From the NCBI GenBank assembly GCA_026874595.1, contig CM049314.1, positions 26,483,729-26,547,728 of the forward strand: DNA of 64,000 nucleotides. The letters run 5' to 3'. Position 1 is the stretch's first letter; each line of letters begins with the position of its first letter. A program made the position numbers and the translations under genes. This document shows, piece by piece, positions 24,224 through 36,529 of the stretch. Under the pieces are notes generated by a model. It was not told where the DNA came from and ran no database searches. It saw only the letters and a list, made by a program, of their open reading frames with translations. The stretch comes from Sipunculus nudus. Its lineage: Eukaryota; Annelida; Sipuncula; Golfingiida; Sipunculidae.

Positions 24224-26131
24224 GTGGGTAAAACGTTGTTACACATTCATATGATTGGAGTAATAAAGATATGCAGTTTAAAATAAAACGTAAACAACAA
24301 AATAAACTGCCTGGCTGAACGTGCCTAATTATTTTCAGATATAGATTTGTTGGCTGCAATCTTTTTGAAATACAATGCAAAAATATAAGTATAAGATGAA
24401 GTCATATTGGCTTTTGGGAGTAGTTGAAACAGGACGTCAATAAACTATGAGCTAAGTTCTGATGGTTTTGAGTGCACGCATTTATTGTCATTTGTCACTC
24501 TAAGCTCTTACAGTAACCGAAAATACTGTATCAGTTGTATTTAGGCATATCTGGAGCCTCCTAAAAAGAGGAATGGTACATTTTTGCTCGCAGAAAATAA
24601 ATTATCATAAGTTGCGCCACCTGGAGCCTAGAATAATAACCCATTATAGGAACCAAATTCCCGTAAAATACGGGCTCAAGGCGTCACCTGTTCCTTAGAT
24701 ACATAATTTTAGACATAACACTATTTATGCGAACGCTTGAAATGGTCAGATTTTGAGTTCTTGAAATTAAAAGTTCCTTCAAGGAATTAAAGAAAACGAC
24801 TTTATTTATAACCATGTAGGCACACGATCACTTATAAATATATACACAAGGCAAAAACGTAAAATGTTATTTTATCGGCCTTACATTGGGGAAAGGCAAA
24901 TTATCACCTTTTGGTTTTGCAAAAATCCGGTCAATTCAAGTAGGGCAACTTGTAGCCATGAATTCACGCCTTTATAGGCTGGTTAGCTCGTCCTGATGTC
25001 GTTACACGAGGTATAGGCAAGAACGCACTTTTACAATTACCGATCCGTTTTGCACCAATACCAACAAACCAAAGTGTAATTCCATCCATATGGTAACATG
25101 TCAATTGCTGTGTGTTAACAGTCCAGTCCCCTGCAGAACTAGAATGTGATCATGCTCATGTTATCTGATTTGAGAAAGTACACGCTTACCTAACGACCGG
25201 TCTGGTTTATCATGTAAAAGAATACATGTAGGACACAAGGGGTTCTCAAAAATAACGATATATTTGAATTTTAATAGGGCTCTCCCAAACGATATGAAAA
25301 GGCACTCTGACTTAATTTTAAAGCTGCTCGAAATAGGATCTTTTTACTAGGAAGCCCAAAGAAAATGTCTTCCTGTCCTGATTTTGGGTTATAAAGAGAT
25401 ATTACAATCCCGCGTTGTTTCTTTATAATTTTCACTGCGCCCACGTATACGTAATACATGGAGAATATATTACTAGGCGACATACCTGTATGATGACGCG
25501 GGTTGCCATGTGACACACTAGCTAGATAACAGATGCTGCATTATATATTGCATATTTCATAATATATTAAATAAAATCTTACCGGAAAGATTCTCTATGT
25601 TGAGAAGAAATATCCGTATTATATATTGACTGACAAAAACATATAAGGTTTTCGTATAACTGCTGCCAGTTGGCTATATTTACATCCTTATAGACAAAAG
25701 GTGAATTAGTAAATATTAATAAAGTGAGAATATTGGTTGATCATATCAATACTTGCTACTGCTACCAGCAGAAACACATAGTCATATTGAGAGTGAACCC
25801 AGTATTTATGTTTGATTTTTAAATTGCTGCTCGTCTATGGAGATTGCATTGTCATTTAGTTTAATATAGCAACATATGTTACATGAAGAAAAAAATAAAG
25901 TCTAGGGCCGGTTTTAGGGCTATATAAAGACATATATCATTTTTTACCATGCAATTGTTTGTTTGTTAATAAATTGGTCGTTTCTAATTTCATCTATCAA
26001 TAATTAATAACTTCGTAATTGTCATAGAAATATCGGAATACTTTTACTTGCAACATTAATTTCTATGAAGCTACTCGCGTTGGTTATGACCATAAAAAAA
26101 CAGTGATAAGCTTTTACTCTATCCCATCCAG
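24224..26131 (+). other. Intron of glycosyltransferase copy A (1908 nt)
   Basis: It begins GTGGGTAAAA and ends ATCCCATCCAG. Removing it joins AG to G as an Arg codon and keeps the frame open into the next exon, with the same phase and position as in copy B. Most of it aligns only loosely with the 1302-nt copy B intron; one good anchor is near 25475-25555, matching about 40495-40570 in B. No other coding signal was recognised inside. Confidence 0.85.
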
Positions 26132-26858
26132 GTATATCAAGTACAAAACCTCAAGCCGGTCAAGAGTAGCTCCAGATGGGAAGAAGGTCGTCAGTATGTC
26201 ACTGTATGGAAACAACAGAACCTACACATACGGCGCCATCAGGAACGCCCAGCTACTACCGATTGTGTTCCCCGGATGGACGCTGAGGGTTTATGTTGCT
26301 GCTCCCGGAAGTCCCTTGGCAGTGCCAGAGAAGATCATCCGATCACTGGCTCGGTTAAATGTGGACCTAAGAGAAATAAATCCTACAAGAACCAATATTC
26401 CGCCTAGCATGTGGCGCCTCCTGGTGGCTGATGATCTCAAGATTGATTATTTTATTATACAGGGTGCCGATGGCAGACTTTCGGAGAGATATTATAACAT
26501 AACTGAAAGATTAATTAACCGGGATGAACCGTTCATATGTGTCCGTGATCACGTGACACATTGTAACTGCACGATTCCCAAGGGATTGTGGGGCGGGAAA
26601 CCTGAATGGTTTCAGGTACCTCAAATGATGAAATCGATTCTCACTTTTCTTCCGAAATCAAACCTAAATGAAAAAAAATTTCTGAGAGAAACATTCGAAA
26701 ACAGAAACAGTGCCACCAGGGTACAATGTGAAAATTTAATAGATTGTGAGAGATCTCATATTAAATATTATGAAAATAATACTAAACCTTTGATGTATAT
26801 TGGTAAGTTACATGATGAGTTTGGAGAATCCAAGGAAACACAAAATAGATGCGTATGA
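26132..26858 (+). CDS. Putative two-domain Golgi glycosyltransferase, copy A, last exon with C-terminal GT domain
   Basis: Seen: the exon follows ...CATCCAG and runs to TGA at 26856-26858, giving residues 306-547 of the partial protein. It contains G-A-I-R-N-A-Q, a P-P-S-M-W-R-L-L-V-A-D-D block, Q-G-A-D-G-R-L-S-E-R-Y at about 416-426, R-D-H at 444-446 and G-L-W-G-G-K-P-E-W. Known: in GT-A-like families of this type the corresponding string is R-D-(S/A)-D-x-R-L followed by an acidic residue, then R-D-H and a G-x-W-G block. Copy B keeps R-D-A-D-G-R and S-E-R-D. Here R-D has become Q-G (26460-26465) and the later D has become Y (26490-26492), so this domain may no longer bind metal although the frame is open. 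AATAAA at 26986-26991 is a candidate polyadenylation signal 128 nt past the stop. Confidence 0.85.
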
Positions 26859-26985
26859 CAAGCAACGTAGCATAAATGTTGCCCAAAACATGGCACAGAC
26901 ATATACATCGTTTCTCCGGCTTTTTAGCTTGAATTTTTTTCGATAAGTCTATTTATCTACTGATCAATATCTGTTCTATCTGATC

Positions 26986-26991
26986 AATAAA
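26986..26991 (+). promoter_or_regulatory. Candidate polyadenylation signal, copy A
   Basis: Canonical AATAAA 128 nt after the copy A stop codon, followed within 10 nt by an A run and a T-rich stretch. Position fits a short 3' UTR; transcript evidence is needed to be sure. Confidence 0.5.
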
Positions 26992-28834
26992 CTGTAAAAA
27001 CACGTTTTTTCATATAGAGTAATACTAGGATTGTCGATTCATAGTTATAGATAAGCAATGATGCTCCAGTCAAAGAGAATGTTTGTTTCTGAATATTGAT
27101 TTTAAATGTTAGAAAATGTATTCTAAATCATAAATAAATCTAGGAGTAGTGGTGTGTTTAAGAAAACCACTTAACCTGTGCTAGTGAAATAATATAGGCA
27201 AGTCTCCAATCTTCAGTATTTAGAAAAACTTTCGGAGATTAATGGTAACTGACATTTCCCAGCACATGACAAAATGCTTCGATTTGTTGAACATTTTCAA
27301 TCTACAAACACAAGTAACTTTTCAACAGAAACGGTACTGTAAAATGATTTTAATGATAGCCTAAAGGTAGTTGATAATTCGAATGCTCTTATTCTGTCCG
27401 TTTTAGACCTATTTGCTGCTTTAATACTATCGACCATAAGATTTTGTGGAATTGTCTGCATGAGAGCTTTGTCCATAGTTCAGCTTTGAATTGAATGGAG
27501 TCTTGCTGTGACACTGAACCTATTTTAATTGGAAATCCATATCTGAATCAAAAGATTTAAAATAGTGGGTACCCCGTTAGTACATATTATGATCAAAGAT
27601 TTTAAAAAGATACATATTTGCGGTATCATATATTAATCGTAAAACTAAATAAAATCATCACATATATGCAGATGACACACACACACACACACATATATTT
27701 ATGATTCAGGACCTTAGATTTTATGTGTCAGACAAGAACAATATTTTGTGGGTAATAATGAGAGAATGAAAGTTAATTATCTTAAACTTATTGAGACAAA
27801 CATTGTAGTTATAGTCAATTCAAGAAAGGTGGCAGTTTTTTTTTATAAACATAGGTGCCTATCTGATTGCACCTGTTTCTTCTGTATGTTATCTTGGACG
27901 TATTTTGGATTTCTATTCTGAAGGAGTAACAGAAGGTGGCTTTTTTATAGGATTATAAATTCGTCGTTGCTTGCAAATGGGCGGTGTAAAGACAGTGATC
28001 ATTATCTAACAAAAAAAAAGAGTCTTAAATAAAGGTAAAAAAAAAACTCAGCATATAGTCATAGTCAAAACTAAGCCTATATAACAAAGATAAATCCAGA
28101 AATATGCTCATCTTTTTACGTCATCTGTAATTCCTAACATAATTGGTTTTAACTTGGCGAAGAAAATGCGATATTCTGAATTTTATAAATTTTCCAAAAA
28201 TAATGCTCCAAATTTCAAACGTTAAATGGACCCTCGATAGATGGATGCCAAGCGAAATACAAAATAATGATAAAAATTAATATCATTTCTTAGATAGCGA
28301 ATTTTCCATTACATTGTCATGACCAAAAGCTCTTTACATGGATAATGGACAAAAAAAAGATAAGATGAAAATTTATGCAAACTACAATTCTTAAAGTTTC
28401 AAAATCACTGAAGGAAAATAACCAGGTTAAGACTAAGAATGGAGACTAAATTTAGGTTAAAAACGAAGTTCTTCTTTTAATAGATATGTCTTAGAATGTG
28501 ATTCAAAAGCTGTGTTGCACGTTTGGCATTTGATGACACTTGGTACAAAGTTCCACCGAATTGTTCAAAGTACCTTAAAAAAATTATTTATATTGACTTT
28601 GAAAGCTTCAAGTTTTATTTAACTTTGAAGTTGATGTCTGGACTCTTTCTTAAATAATTTCTCCTGTAACTATTTCTCTTGTAAATTCTTTATATATTGC
28701 TTATTTTTTCAATCTATCTCTTTCAACTGGCTTTGTACCTGAGGACTAGAAAACAATAATAAGCACCTTTTTAAAAGAATATTATATCTTACTCGATAAT
28801 TCTATATTGGTACAGTTCTATAAGCTGTGTATTT

Positions 28835-28836
<2 letters not shown>

Positions 28837-28877
<41 letters not shown>

Positions 28878-28883
28878 ATATAT
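28837..28883. repeat. (TA)n microsatellite
   Basis: Two TA runs separated by TT; 3' flank of copy A. Confidence 0.85.
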
Positions 28884-29625
28884 CAATATGTTTAGATCAG
28901 TATTTTATACATAATTTATATTCACGATTATATGACTGAAAACATATTATGGATATATCTGTCTGTGGTGTTTCAAGGTGTCTATGTATATGTGAAACCA
29001 TTGCCCGAACCACTTAGAAGTGGTAATAGACCCTAATTTTAGAGAATAAATGTTGTGCCGAATAATGTTGAATGCAATCGGACTGGTAACCATCTGTCAG
29101 GGGGTTATTTTTTTTTTTTTGGAAAGCGTGAGGTAATCACAATTTAGCGAAACCAACATAGCATTAATGATAGGCCGTTTACCTTTTTCAGTAACGCAGA
29201 TAACTAGTTGTTAGAAACTCTCATGGGTGTCACTAATATGTCATAAATATTTATATGCCAGAAGATATTACTCTGGGATGAAGTTAAAGTCGTAAAGTTA
29301 AAGCTCCAAACATTGGCAAACGTTAGTACTTTGTAAGCTAAGTTCTGCATATAATTGCTTGTGTCTAAACGAAAACGAAACTGTTAATGATGGTTGTTAA
29401 ACCGTATTTATTGATTACTTTTTCTGATATCCTAGGTAAAACGATGTTATTTGTACAACGGATATATATATATATAATAAGTGATACAATTTTATTTGTA
29501 CAACGTATACCTATGTATATACGATGGTGTTAAACATAAAAGACATCTTATGTTGAAATGAATATAGTAAATACGCAACTATCAGGCTGAATTACCAGCT
29601 ACTGCACTGATACATTTGCCTCCAG

Positions 29626-30640
29626 GGTTTATCTGTGATAGGCGCTGAAGTCAATCAACAAACACTATATGGCAAGGGATTGTACGTTGCCACATGGTCA
29701 CGGGTAGCACAGGGTAAAACAATATACATATTAACCTGACTGGATCTATAAATATATCAATATAACAAGAATAATCATATGTCAAATAGGAATATTTAAT
29801 ATCACTTTTTAAGAAATACAAAGCTAATAAATGGAGAACCTAAATTTGACTTTCAGAAACTTGTCGAGATCTATGTCGACACTTACTTATATGTTTATAT
29901 ATGTTTTTGTTAACGACTCAATGAACACACCGAGAACAAATGAACATGCTGAAAATAAAGAAAAAAAAATGTTTAGTTGGTAGTAAGTTAGATTACTGCA
30001 ATAGTCTGTTGCTTGTTGTCCCTCAGAGCCAGATTGGTCAGATACAGTTTGATTTGTCAAATGTGCTGCTAGTTATTTCACTGGATTAGACCGGAGGGAA
30101 CACTTAACTAGTACAGTCATAAGCAGAGTTTTGACATGTTTTCTTTTCTAGTGTTTACTTGATTTTATAGGTGGCTTGAACAATTGATTGTTTTGCTATG
30201 GTTAAAGAATAAATGTTACCGTTTTTGTGATTACAATGATGTTGATTATTATTATCATTATTTTTATTATTATTATTATTATCATCTTTACAACTAATGA
30301 GCTACCTGATTCCGTTCAGTATGAGGGGACCCGTCAAAATAATGGAAACTCATTCAATAATGACCCCTGGCAGGACATGAGATGAACAAAAGCTTCGCAA
30401 ATGGCGTTTTGCAGCAACTAACCTTTCAACCTCTACATATATGGAACCATCCACCTCTGGTATATTTTATTCCCATTTGTCAACATTACTGTGTTTCCAA
30501 CAGTTTGTTGAAAAAAATATCATACATTTTTTTATATAGGCGTAATAAGAACCTGCTTTTACAGGACTTACCCTTAGATCATAAACGTATACAAAGAGTA
30601 AGCAAGAAATCGCGTAAATTCTTTTGAAAGTTTGGTGAAT
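29626..30640. other. Non-coding stretch with (TTA)n
   Basis: No gene recognised. (TTA)n-type microsatellite at 30244-30285. A weak open frame at 30382-30627 has no recognisable domain. Confidence 0.5.
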
Positions 30641-30649
30641 AGGCCCATT

Positions 30650-31060
30650 GAGGGTGCCTAGAGGCTAAGTAGCGAACGACGAATGAAGCTATTTCTTGGC
30701 CACGGACTTGCACCGATAGACTATGGGCCAACTATACCGTTCTTAATCTGGTGTCACTAGAAAACGCATATCAGACTTTGAAGGCAAGTCTAGCGAACCA
30801 TCCTGTTCTGAGACTGCCTGATTTCGATAGGAAGTGTCTCGTAGGTATGATCCATCGGAGGAAGGTCTTGACATGACGCTGCTCCAGGATCATGATAGTG
30901 TATTACATCCGTTCGCATACGCAAGTTGCAAACTATAGCCAACAAGTCAAGTCAACTCGACTGTCGAGCGTGAATGTTTGTTAATTTTTTGGATGATTAA
31001 AAAAATTGACATGTATTTGGCTATTCTTAACGTGAAACCGTGTACGATCCGAATCCGCGT
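30650..31060 (+). pseudogene. Ty3/gypsy pol relic (RT-RNase H), + strand half of a rearranged element
   Basis: In + frames: L-K-A-S-L-A-N-H-P-V-L-R-L-P-D-F-D (30777-30827), a decayed D-A-S-E-E-G-L stretch, L-H-P-F-A-Y-A-S-C-K-L (30905-30937), S-T-V-E-R-E-C-L (30959-30982), then I-K-K-I-D-M-Y-L (about 30999-31022). These are the consecutive landmarks of Ty3/gypsy RNase H. Frameshifts are present. It abuts, head to head, a gag-protease relic on the opposite strand, so at least one inversion broke the original element. Confidence 0.85.
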
Positions 31061-31089
31061 CTGCTGCATTTTAGGACTATTCATAGGAC

Positions 31090-32380
31090 TATTCTCCGTG
31101 ACTTGTTTTAACACGCATTGTTCTCGCGTCCCCTTCTCTTGCTTAGTTTTCATTGCCCGGGTGTCTATTGCCGAAGCAAATTCTCGAGTCGGCTCAACTA
31201 CATGCGCATCTCCTGTCTCGGTGTAAGTGGTCAGACCCTGGCCCGTGAGGTTTGAACTGACGTCCACGACAGTCGCGATAATTAAATCGTAGAACGAGTT
31301 GTCAATCACGGCGGATTCCGTTTCCCTCATGAAACCGGACATTCTACATCTTCTCACAGCCATGCGGCTTAGCGGTTTACTATTGTGCCGGAACCAAACT
31401 CTTACTCACTGCGACTCGGTACAACCGGTGTTTCGCAACGCAGTAACATTCGACACCAAATAATAATGCCCTGAAAAGTCGTCAATGCATATTCATCACC
31501 AATCCGAGCCGCAGGGTAGAACTCTTGGGTCGCTGGGCAACATCTTCCTTAATCGCATCTCATTGACGTGTATCACTGACTGTACCTACCAATTTTATGT
31601 CTGTCTAAAGCGGGTTTTACACTGGGTGTATGTACCATGGCCTGTGTTGAGACCTTCCGGCTTGACCTAAATCGGGCCTTTTAATCAGACCTATTTCAGG
31701 CTTTCTACATGCCGATATTTTGTGACCTATTCCGCCACATCAAAAACATCGCATTTGCTGCGAATGCCTTTCTTCCTATGTGACTCCTGCGACTGGTCTC
31801 ATTTTTGCGCTGCAAGTTCGCATACTTTACCCCAAGGAATCGCTACGTTTCGAGCAAAACTATGCATCCGGTATGCATTACAACGGTCGGGCAAACTCGA
31901 CCCTTATAATCGGCGGTATCATTCACTCTCATCCTATATCCCTTCAATAGGGTTAACTTTAAACTATCGTAACACTATACCCTTTTAAAAAGCACTGAAG
32001 TTGAATGTCCACCTTTCTCGCGGATACTCTTGGCTCACTTCCAAATAATCAAACATCTCGAGATACGCATCAACCCTATCGATCGATTCATCAAACGGCA
32101 GCAACTAAACTGTCTGAAATTGAACACGTGCTGCCTTGTCTTCTGCTTGCTACATATCATGATCCCCAACTCTGCTTACTCTCACTCGTGCCCACGAGCA
32201 TCCCGTTGTAAATCTAACTTATGCTCACAAGCCCTAGCATGCTCCTCTCCCACTCCCTCACGATCCTCTCGTTCGTGACCGGCTTCCTCTTTAGCCTGAA
32301 CCAAGGAAATCTTCATTCTGATTCTGATTCTGATGAAACTTCTGTAAATCCTTCCTTGTATAAACGATCGCACTCCCACA
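31090..32380 (-). pseudogene. Ty3/gypsy gag-protease relic, - strand half of a rearranged element
   Basis: Reading the minus strand from 32380 down: an E/R-rich gag N-terminal helix region (32379-32182); a gag core with L-L-P-F-D-E, V-D-A-Y-L and P-R-E-R-W motifs (about 32106-31991); a C-x2-C-x4-H-x4-C zinc knuckle whose second gap contains a stop (about 31753-31707); and a protease-like segment with E-T-E-S-A-V-I-D and Y-D-L-I-I (about 31325-31275), within a 138-codon open frame (31363-30947). Known: this order (gag, zinc knuckle, aspartic protease) is that of Ty3/gypsy elements. Stops and frameshifts show that it is dead. No LTR was recognised next to it. Confidence 0.82.
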
Positions 32381-32399
32381 GTCTATGATCTAATTCAAA

Positions 32400-33800
32400 A
32401 GGTCCATAGTGATACAAATCGCGTGACGCAGACGCACGAAAGTTACGATATGACTACGAGGTCTACGTCTCGACCTGATTGGTAGCACGAGTGAACTCTA
32501 TGCATCCCTTAAACACCACGAACTAATTGACTTACACGAATTCCGACCAAACAGGATATACAAACCTTAAAAACCAGAAATGCTTGTAGTACACGGCAAA
32601 ATGACACGCTGCTTGAACGTCTGCCAGATCTTGGCGATAAAATAGTTAGGGGGGGGTTAAAACCATATCGACGGAGTCACCTCGCACGGCAGAGTCCAAA
32701 TACCCAAGGTATATAAAAAATTCCCTTAAAAAGAAGTTTAAGAGCTTGCTTGTGACAAAATTAGAATAATAAGACGCCAGACGCCAGGATTATATAAATG
32801 CTTAGGACCAAGTAAATCACAGGCTTAGATCTGGTGGTAAATTAATACTAGGATCTCATATAAGAGGAGAGTAATGATATAAGGAATTTGACAGCGACGT
32901 TGAAACGCTTAGACCACAGATATTTTACAAAAAAAATACAATAAACGGAATGTTGTTAAGGAAATGGTTAGTTTTATTTAAATGTAGAACTCTCTGTATC
33001 GATTTTCATTATTACCTGTCTATTCAATGCCTTTTACAACCAATCACTTTGCTAAAGCGGCCACTGCAAAGTACATAGAAGTTGCTGAAATGTATCTGTT
33101 TTGTCAAATATGCTATTTAGCTATGTAGTTTGCATGAAGGTTCAGTAATTATAACTACTATTTAAATTATTTTTGATTTATTGTTTTGTTTATGACATTG
33201 TTGGACCGTAAATATGAAGGAAACCTTGAAAAGTTAGATGTTGACATGTTAGACATGGAACAATGTCGCAGTAGAAAGATATGCCTCATATGTACTCAGC
33301 GGGGACCTCATGACTGAGATGATGCATCATGCCCGATTAATTAGACAAATGTGTATCTCATGCAGTTTGCTCACACCACATACCAGCCAGTGTGATTTCA
33401 CTGATTTGTCGATAATGCGTTAATATGGCGAAGTATTGCCTACAAAACCCGTACGTCAAAATCCCAGAATGAATCCCTGGCTTTACAAGAACCCTTTTTT
33501 AAGCCCACATGCAAAGGGAAAAATCGAACATATGGTCTTGTTTAATTTGCACGTGACCAATGCATGAGTTCTTATTTTAAATATGCTGAGGGAAGTGCGT
33601 GGGTCTCCGGTACAAGAGAATCCTGAATGCGTCCTGCTTTAACCTTGGTCGTATAATTTTGTATAACAATTAATGCACGTTGTAAACATACAATTGGACA
33701 GTAAACTGCAAATGGATATTAATCTTTGATGATTAACCATTCTGTACGTATCCACACAAAACCTGACTTATTATCTTTGTTATTTGCCCTGCTTCACTGT

Positions 33801-33802
<2 letters not shown>
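32400..33802. other. Non-coding stretch, possible gypsy leader remnant
   Basis: No gene seen. 32830-32890 (GGTAAATTAATACTAG and following TATAA-rich words) resembles part of 62985-63105, so both may derive from the same repeat family. A G tract lies near 32650. Confidence 0.4.

Positions 33803-33851
<49 letters not shown>
33803..33851. repeat. (TA)n microsatellite at left edge of hAT-like element
   Basis: About 24 AT dinucleotides immediately outside the left terminus; matched by (AT)n at 36491-36528 outside the right terminus. Confidence 0.9.
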
Positions 33852-33852
<1 letters not shown>

Positions 33853-36483
33853 GAGTTGGGTCCGAGTACTTTTAAGGTACTCGAGAACGAGTACTGAGTA
33901 CTTTAAAGGTACTCGAGTACAATATTGAGTACTTTTGCACTTTTCCAAAAGTACTCGAGTACGAGTACCGAGTACTTAAAATGTACTCATTAGTACTTTA
34001 TTGAGTACTTTTTGTTACCAAACTTGTTTAATGATGTTATTAAATTAAATATATACTAAAAAAGTAAAATATATTTTTATTAATGAAACCCATGGCAAAA
34101 TAAAATTATATACAATGTTATATATTGCTTAGTCCGAAAAAATCTGGAGAAATGCAAACTCTAGGGCATATAAACAGGCCATATACAGTTGAAATATATC
34201 AAAGCATAAATTTATTATAGCATACCGTTTGCATTGAAGAAACATCTGGTTTCCTAGGTTCTCCGAAATATTTCTTAGCCAGGACAAGATATACAATTTA
34301 CTTAATGTTGTATTATGCAAATTTAAAATGTTCAGAAACTACAACATAAAAAGTTATGTAAAATTAATAATATCAAATTTATATTGTTAAAGGAAATTTT
34401 ACTGACATTGTTTAAAGCATATAACCATATGTTAAACATAAAAAAATCATATAATAATAACAATGATAAAAATAATAATAACAATAATAATAACAACCAT
34501 ATGCGATTGTTTATATAATATCCACTTATGAAAATTGGTGGCTGTTGCCTAATGAAGATATTTAATGACAACCGGTATATGTGACAATTGTATAAAACAA
34601 CATGTCTGACAAACTGACCATGTCATTCACCATGTGTAATAATTTATGAGTATTCACTACAGTTACATCAGTGGCATATTACATCAAGGAATGAGGCGAT
34701 AGTAATATGTAATATTAATAGAATGTTACAGGTTTTCAAATTTAGTAAAAGGAATATTACTTTAGGTAGAAAAGAAATTTGAACTAGTAATGGTAATTGT
34801 GGCCCCAAGTAATAGAACAATAGCTATTACTTTTCTATTCCAACTCTAGGCTAACACATCTGATGAATTGAGTGTTTGTTTGATCAGGTTGATAGAGCAC
34901 AGTAAAGGGCCCAGTCTAGTGTGATTAGTTAATGCTGGGTGCTTTCATGGTCCAGTGGACGATAGACTGAAGTCTTTGGCTTGAGGTTAACCCCTGGTTC
35001 TCTTTAATGATTCATAAAGTAGGCTTGGTCAATAAACATTGGAGAAGTCCTTTGTAAGCGTATACAAAATGTTGGGCAAGTTATTGTAAGCTGATAGTAG
35101 AATGTGATGCTGCAGCCTATGTTGTAGTAGCTACGGGGTGTATGGTCTGGTAGCCACAGCTTTTCATGGGTTAATCAGTTGTCTGTCAACAGTTGAGCTT
35201 TAATTGCGCCACAGACTGTGTACAGAGCTCATCAATGACTTGGATTCCCACTGTAAATCTGCTAAACCTACAATCACATTTTGTCTCATATATAAAATCT
35301 ATTCAACTTGAATAGCCCAGGCCCTGGAGTACTACTAAGTTAATGTTATGATGAACCGGTTCTGAGTATATTTAATTGTACTGAATTGTGGCAAACTTTA
35401 ACTTTTTTTATTTTCGGATCTTTTAAAATAAGAATTTTTCTCTTAAAATATTACTCAGTATGAATTTGTTGTTTTAATGTTTTATTGAACACTATATGTT
35501 GTATATATCTTGCTGGAAATATATAATGCTGTGTACATGAATTGCATAAATTTATTAATAATAAAATAGATCAATTTATTTATATTTTATATTAAATAAA
35601 AGTAATAGTATTAGTAATAGAGGCCAAGTGATAGTGATTGTACTAATCATGGATGCTAAAATGCTGTAATAGTTTCAGTTATAATGACAGATGGATTACT
35701 TTAAGTACTAATTTAAATAATAATAAACGACTGAACCTTGGGGGTACCCTGGTTTATTGCGAAACATTATGCAAACTAAATTTGCGAATAAGTGCAATGC
35801 AAGGCAATAAACATGGAATAACACCAGTCAAAGACATAATTATCACAAGATAAATATATAACATATGATAATTATCCGACATGCATACAGAGTTCCAGGG
35901 TGGGAGGGTAGGGCGATCTACCCCATATTAAATTTACTCTCAGCGATATTATTTATTTAGACTTCAAAATGAAATAGGTGCAAAGTCCCGAACGAGGCGC
36001 AGGCCATAAACCAACTGACCCTCTGTTATTGAAATGCACACGGCTCGGGTTCACGAGTGACGCAAGCTTATGTGATCACCCAAGCGTTCAATTACCAGAG
36101 TTCACGTGTACCTATGCGCCCTATGCAACCTTCGTTTCTGATATTTAAATCACAATAAAGATAACATGTTCCTACTTTATTGCTTTACATATATATGCTA
36201 TTATATATGTTATATATTATGTATAATATATTTCTATAATATACTATAATAAACTATTACTAATATAATAAATTGAGATTAAAGTTTATTTAGAATTTTT
36301 AATGATACATGAAATACCCAAAAGTACTCATGAATAACTCATATGAGTACCGAGTACTTTTAAAGTACTCAAGTTCAAGTACGAGTACTTTTGTGATTTT
36401 TAAAAAGTACTCGAATACGAGTACTGAGTACTCAAAAAGTACTCATGAGTACAAGTACTATGAGTACGAGTACTTTTGGACCC

Positions 36484-36490
<7 letters not shown>
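33852..36490. mobile_element. hAT-like non-autonomous DNA transposon with GTACTC-rich ends
   Basis: The right end reads, inward, CAGAGTTGGGTCC; the left end reads CGAGTTGGGTCC, giving terminal inverted repeats with one missing base. Both ends carry about 165 bp of reiterated GAGTACTTTT, GTACTCGAGTAC and GAGTACGAGTACT words (33852-34015 and 36318-36490). Known: short CAG-type termini and dense subterminal repeats are features of hAT transposons. (TA)n tracts flank both sides (33803-33851 and 36491-36528), so a target duplication cannot be read. The 2.3-kb interior has no long open frame and no transposase motif, so mobilisation would need a partner. It contains other repeat patches (34690-34855, 35590-35720) rich in ATTACT. 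It sits 150 bp upstream of the duplication unit with copy B. Confidence 0.65.

Positions 36491-36529
<39 letters not shown>

Larger units (their letters stand above)
20460..29625 (+). repeat. Segmental duplication unit 1 (contains glycosyltransferase copy A)
   Basis: Unit 1 aligns colinearly with 36640-43158. Anchors (unit 1 / unit 2): 20471 / 36645 (CTGCAAACTTGGACAAAAT), 20946 / 37160, 21860 / 37950 (ATATCAAAATGTGCGA), 22600 / 38270, exons 23305 / 38775 and 26132 / 40996, 25475 / 40495, 29040 / 42570 (AATAAATGTTG) and 29560 / 43090 (TACGCAACT). The offset falls from about 16.2 to 13.5 kb along the unit, so unit 1 is longer through insertions, including (AAT)n at 21260-21410, a longer intron and a (TA)n/(CA)n-rich 3' flank at 27600-28900. 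Apart from the gene, no further coding sequence was recognised here. The edges are approximate. Confidence 0.8.

Noticed and set aside
30382-30627. 81-codon open frame as a gene
   Set aside because: No conserved motif and no equivalent elsewhere in the window.
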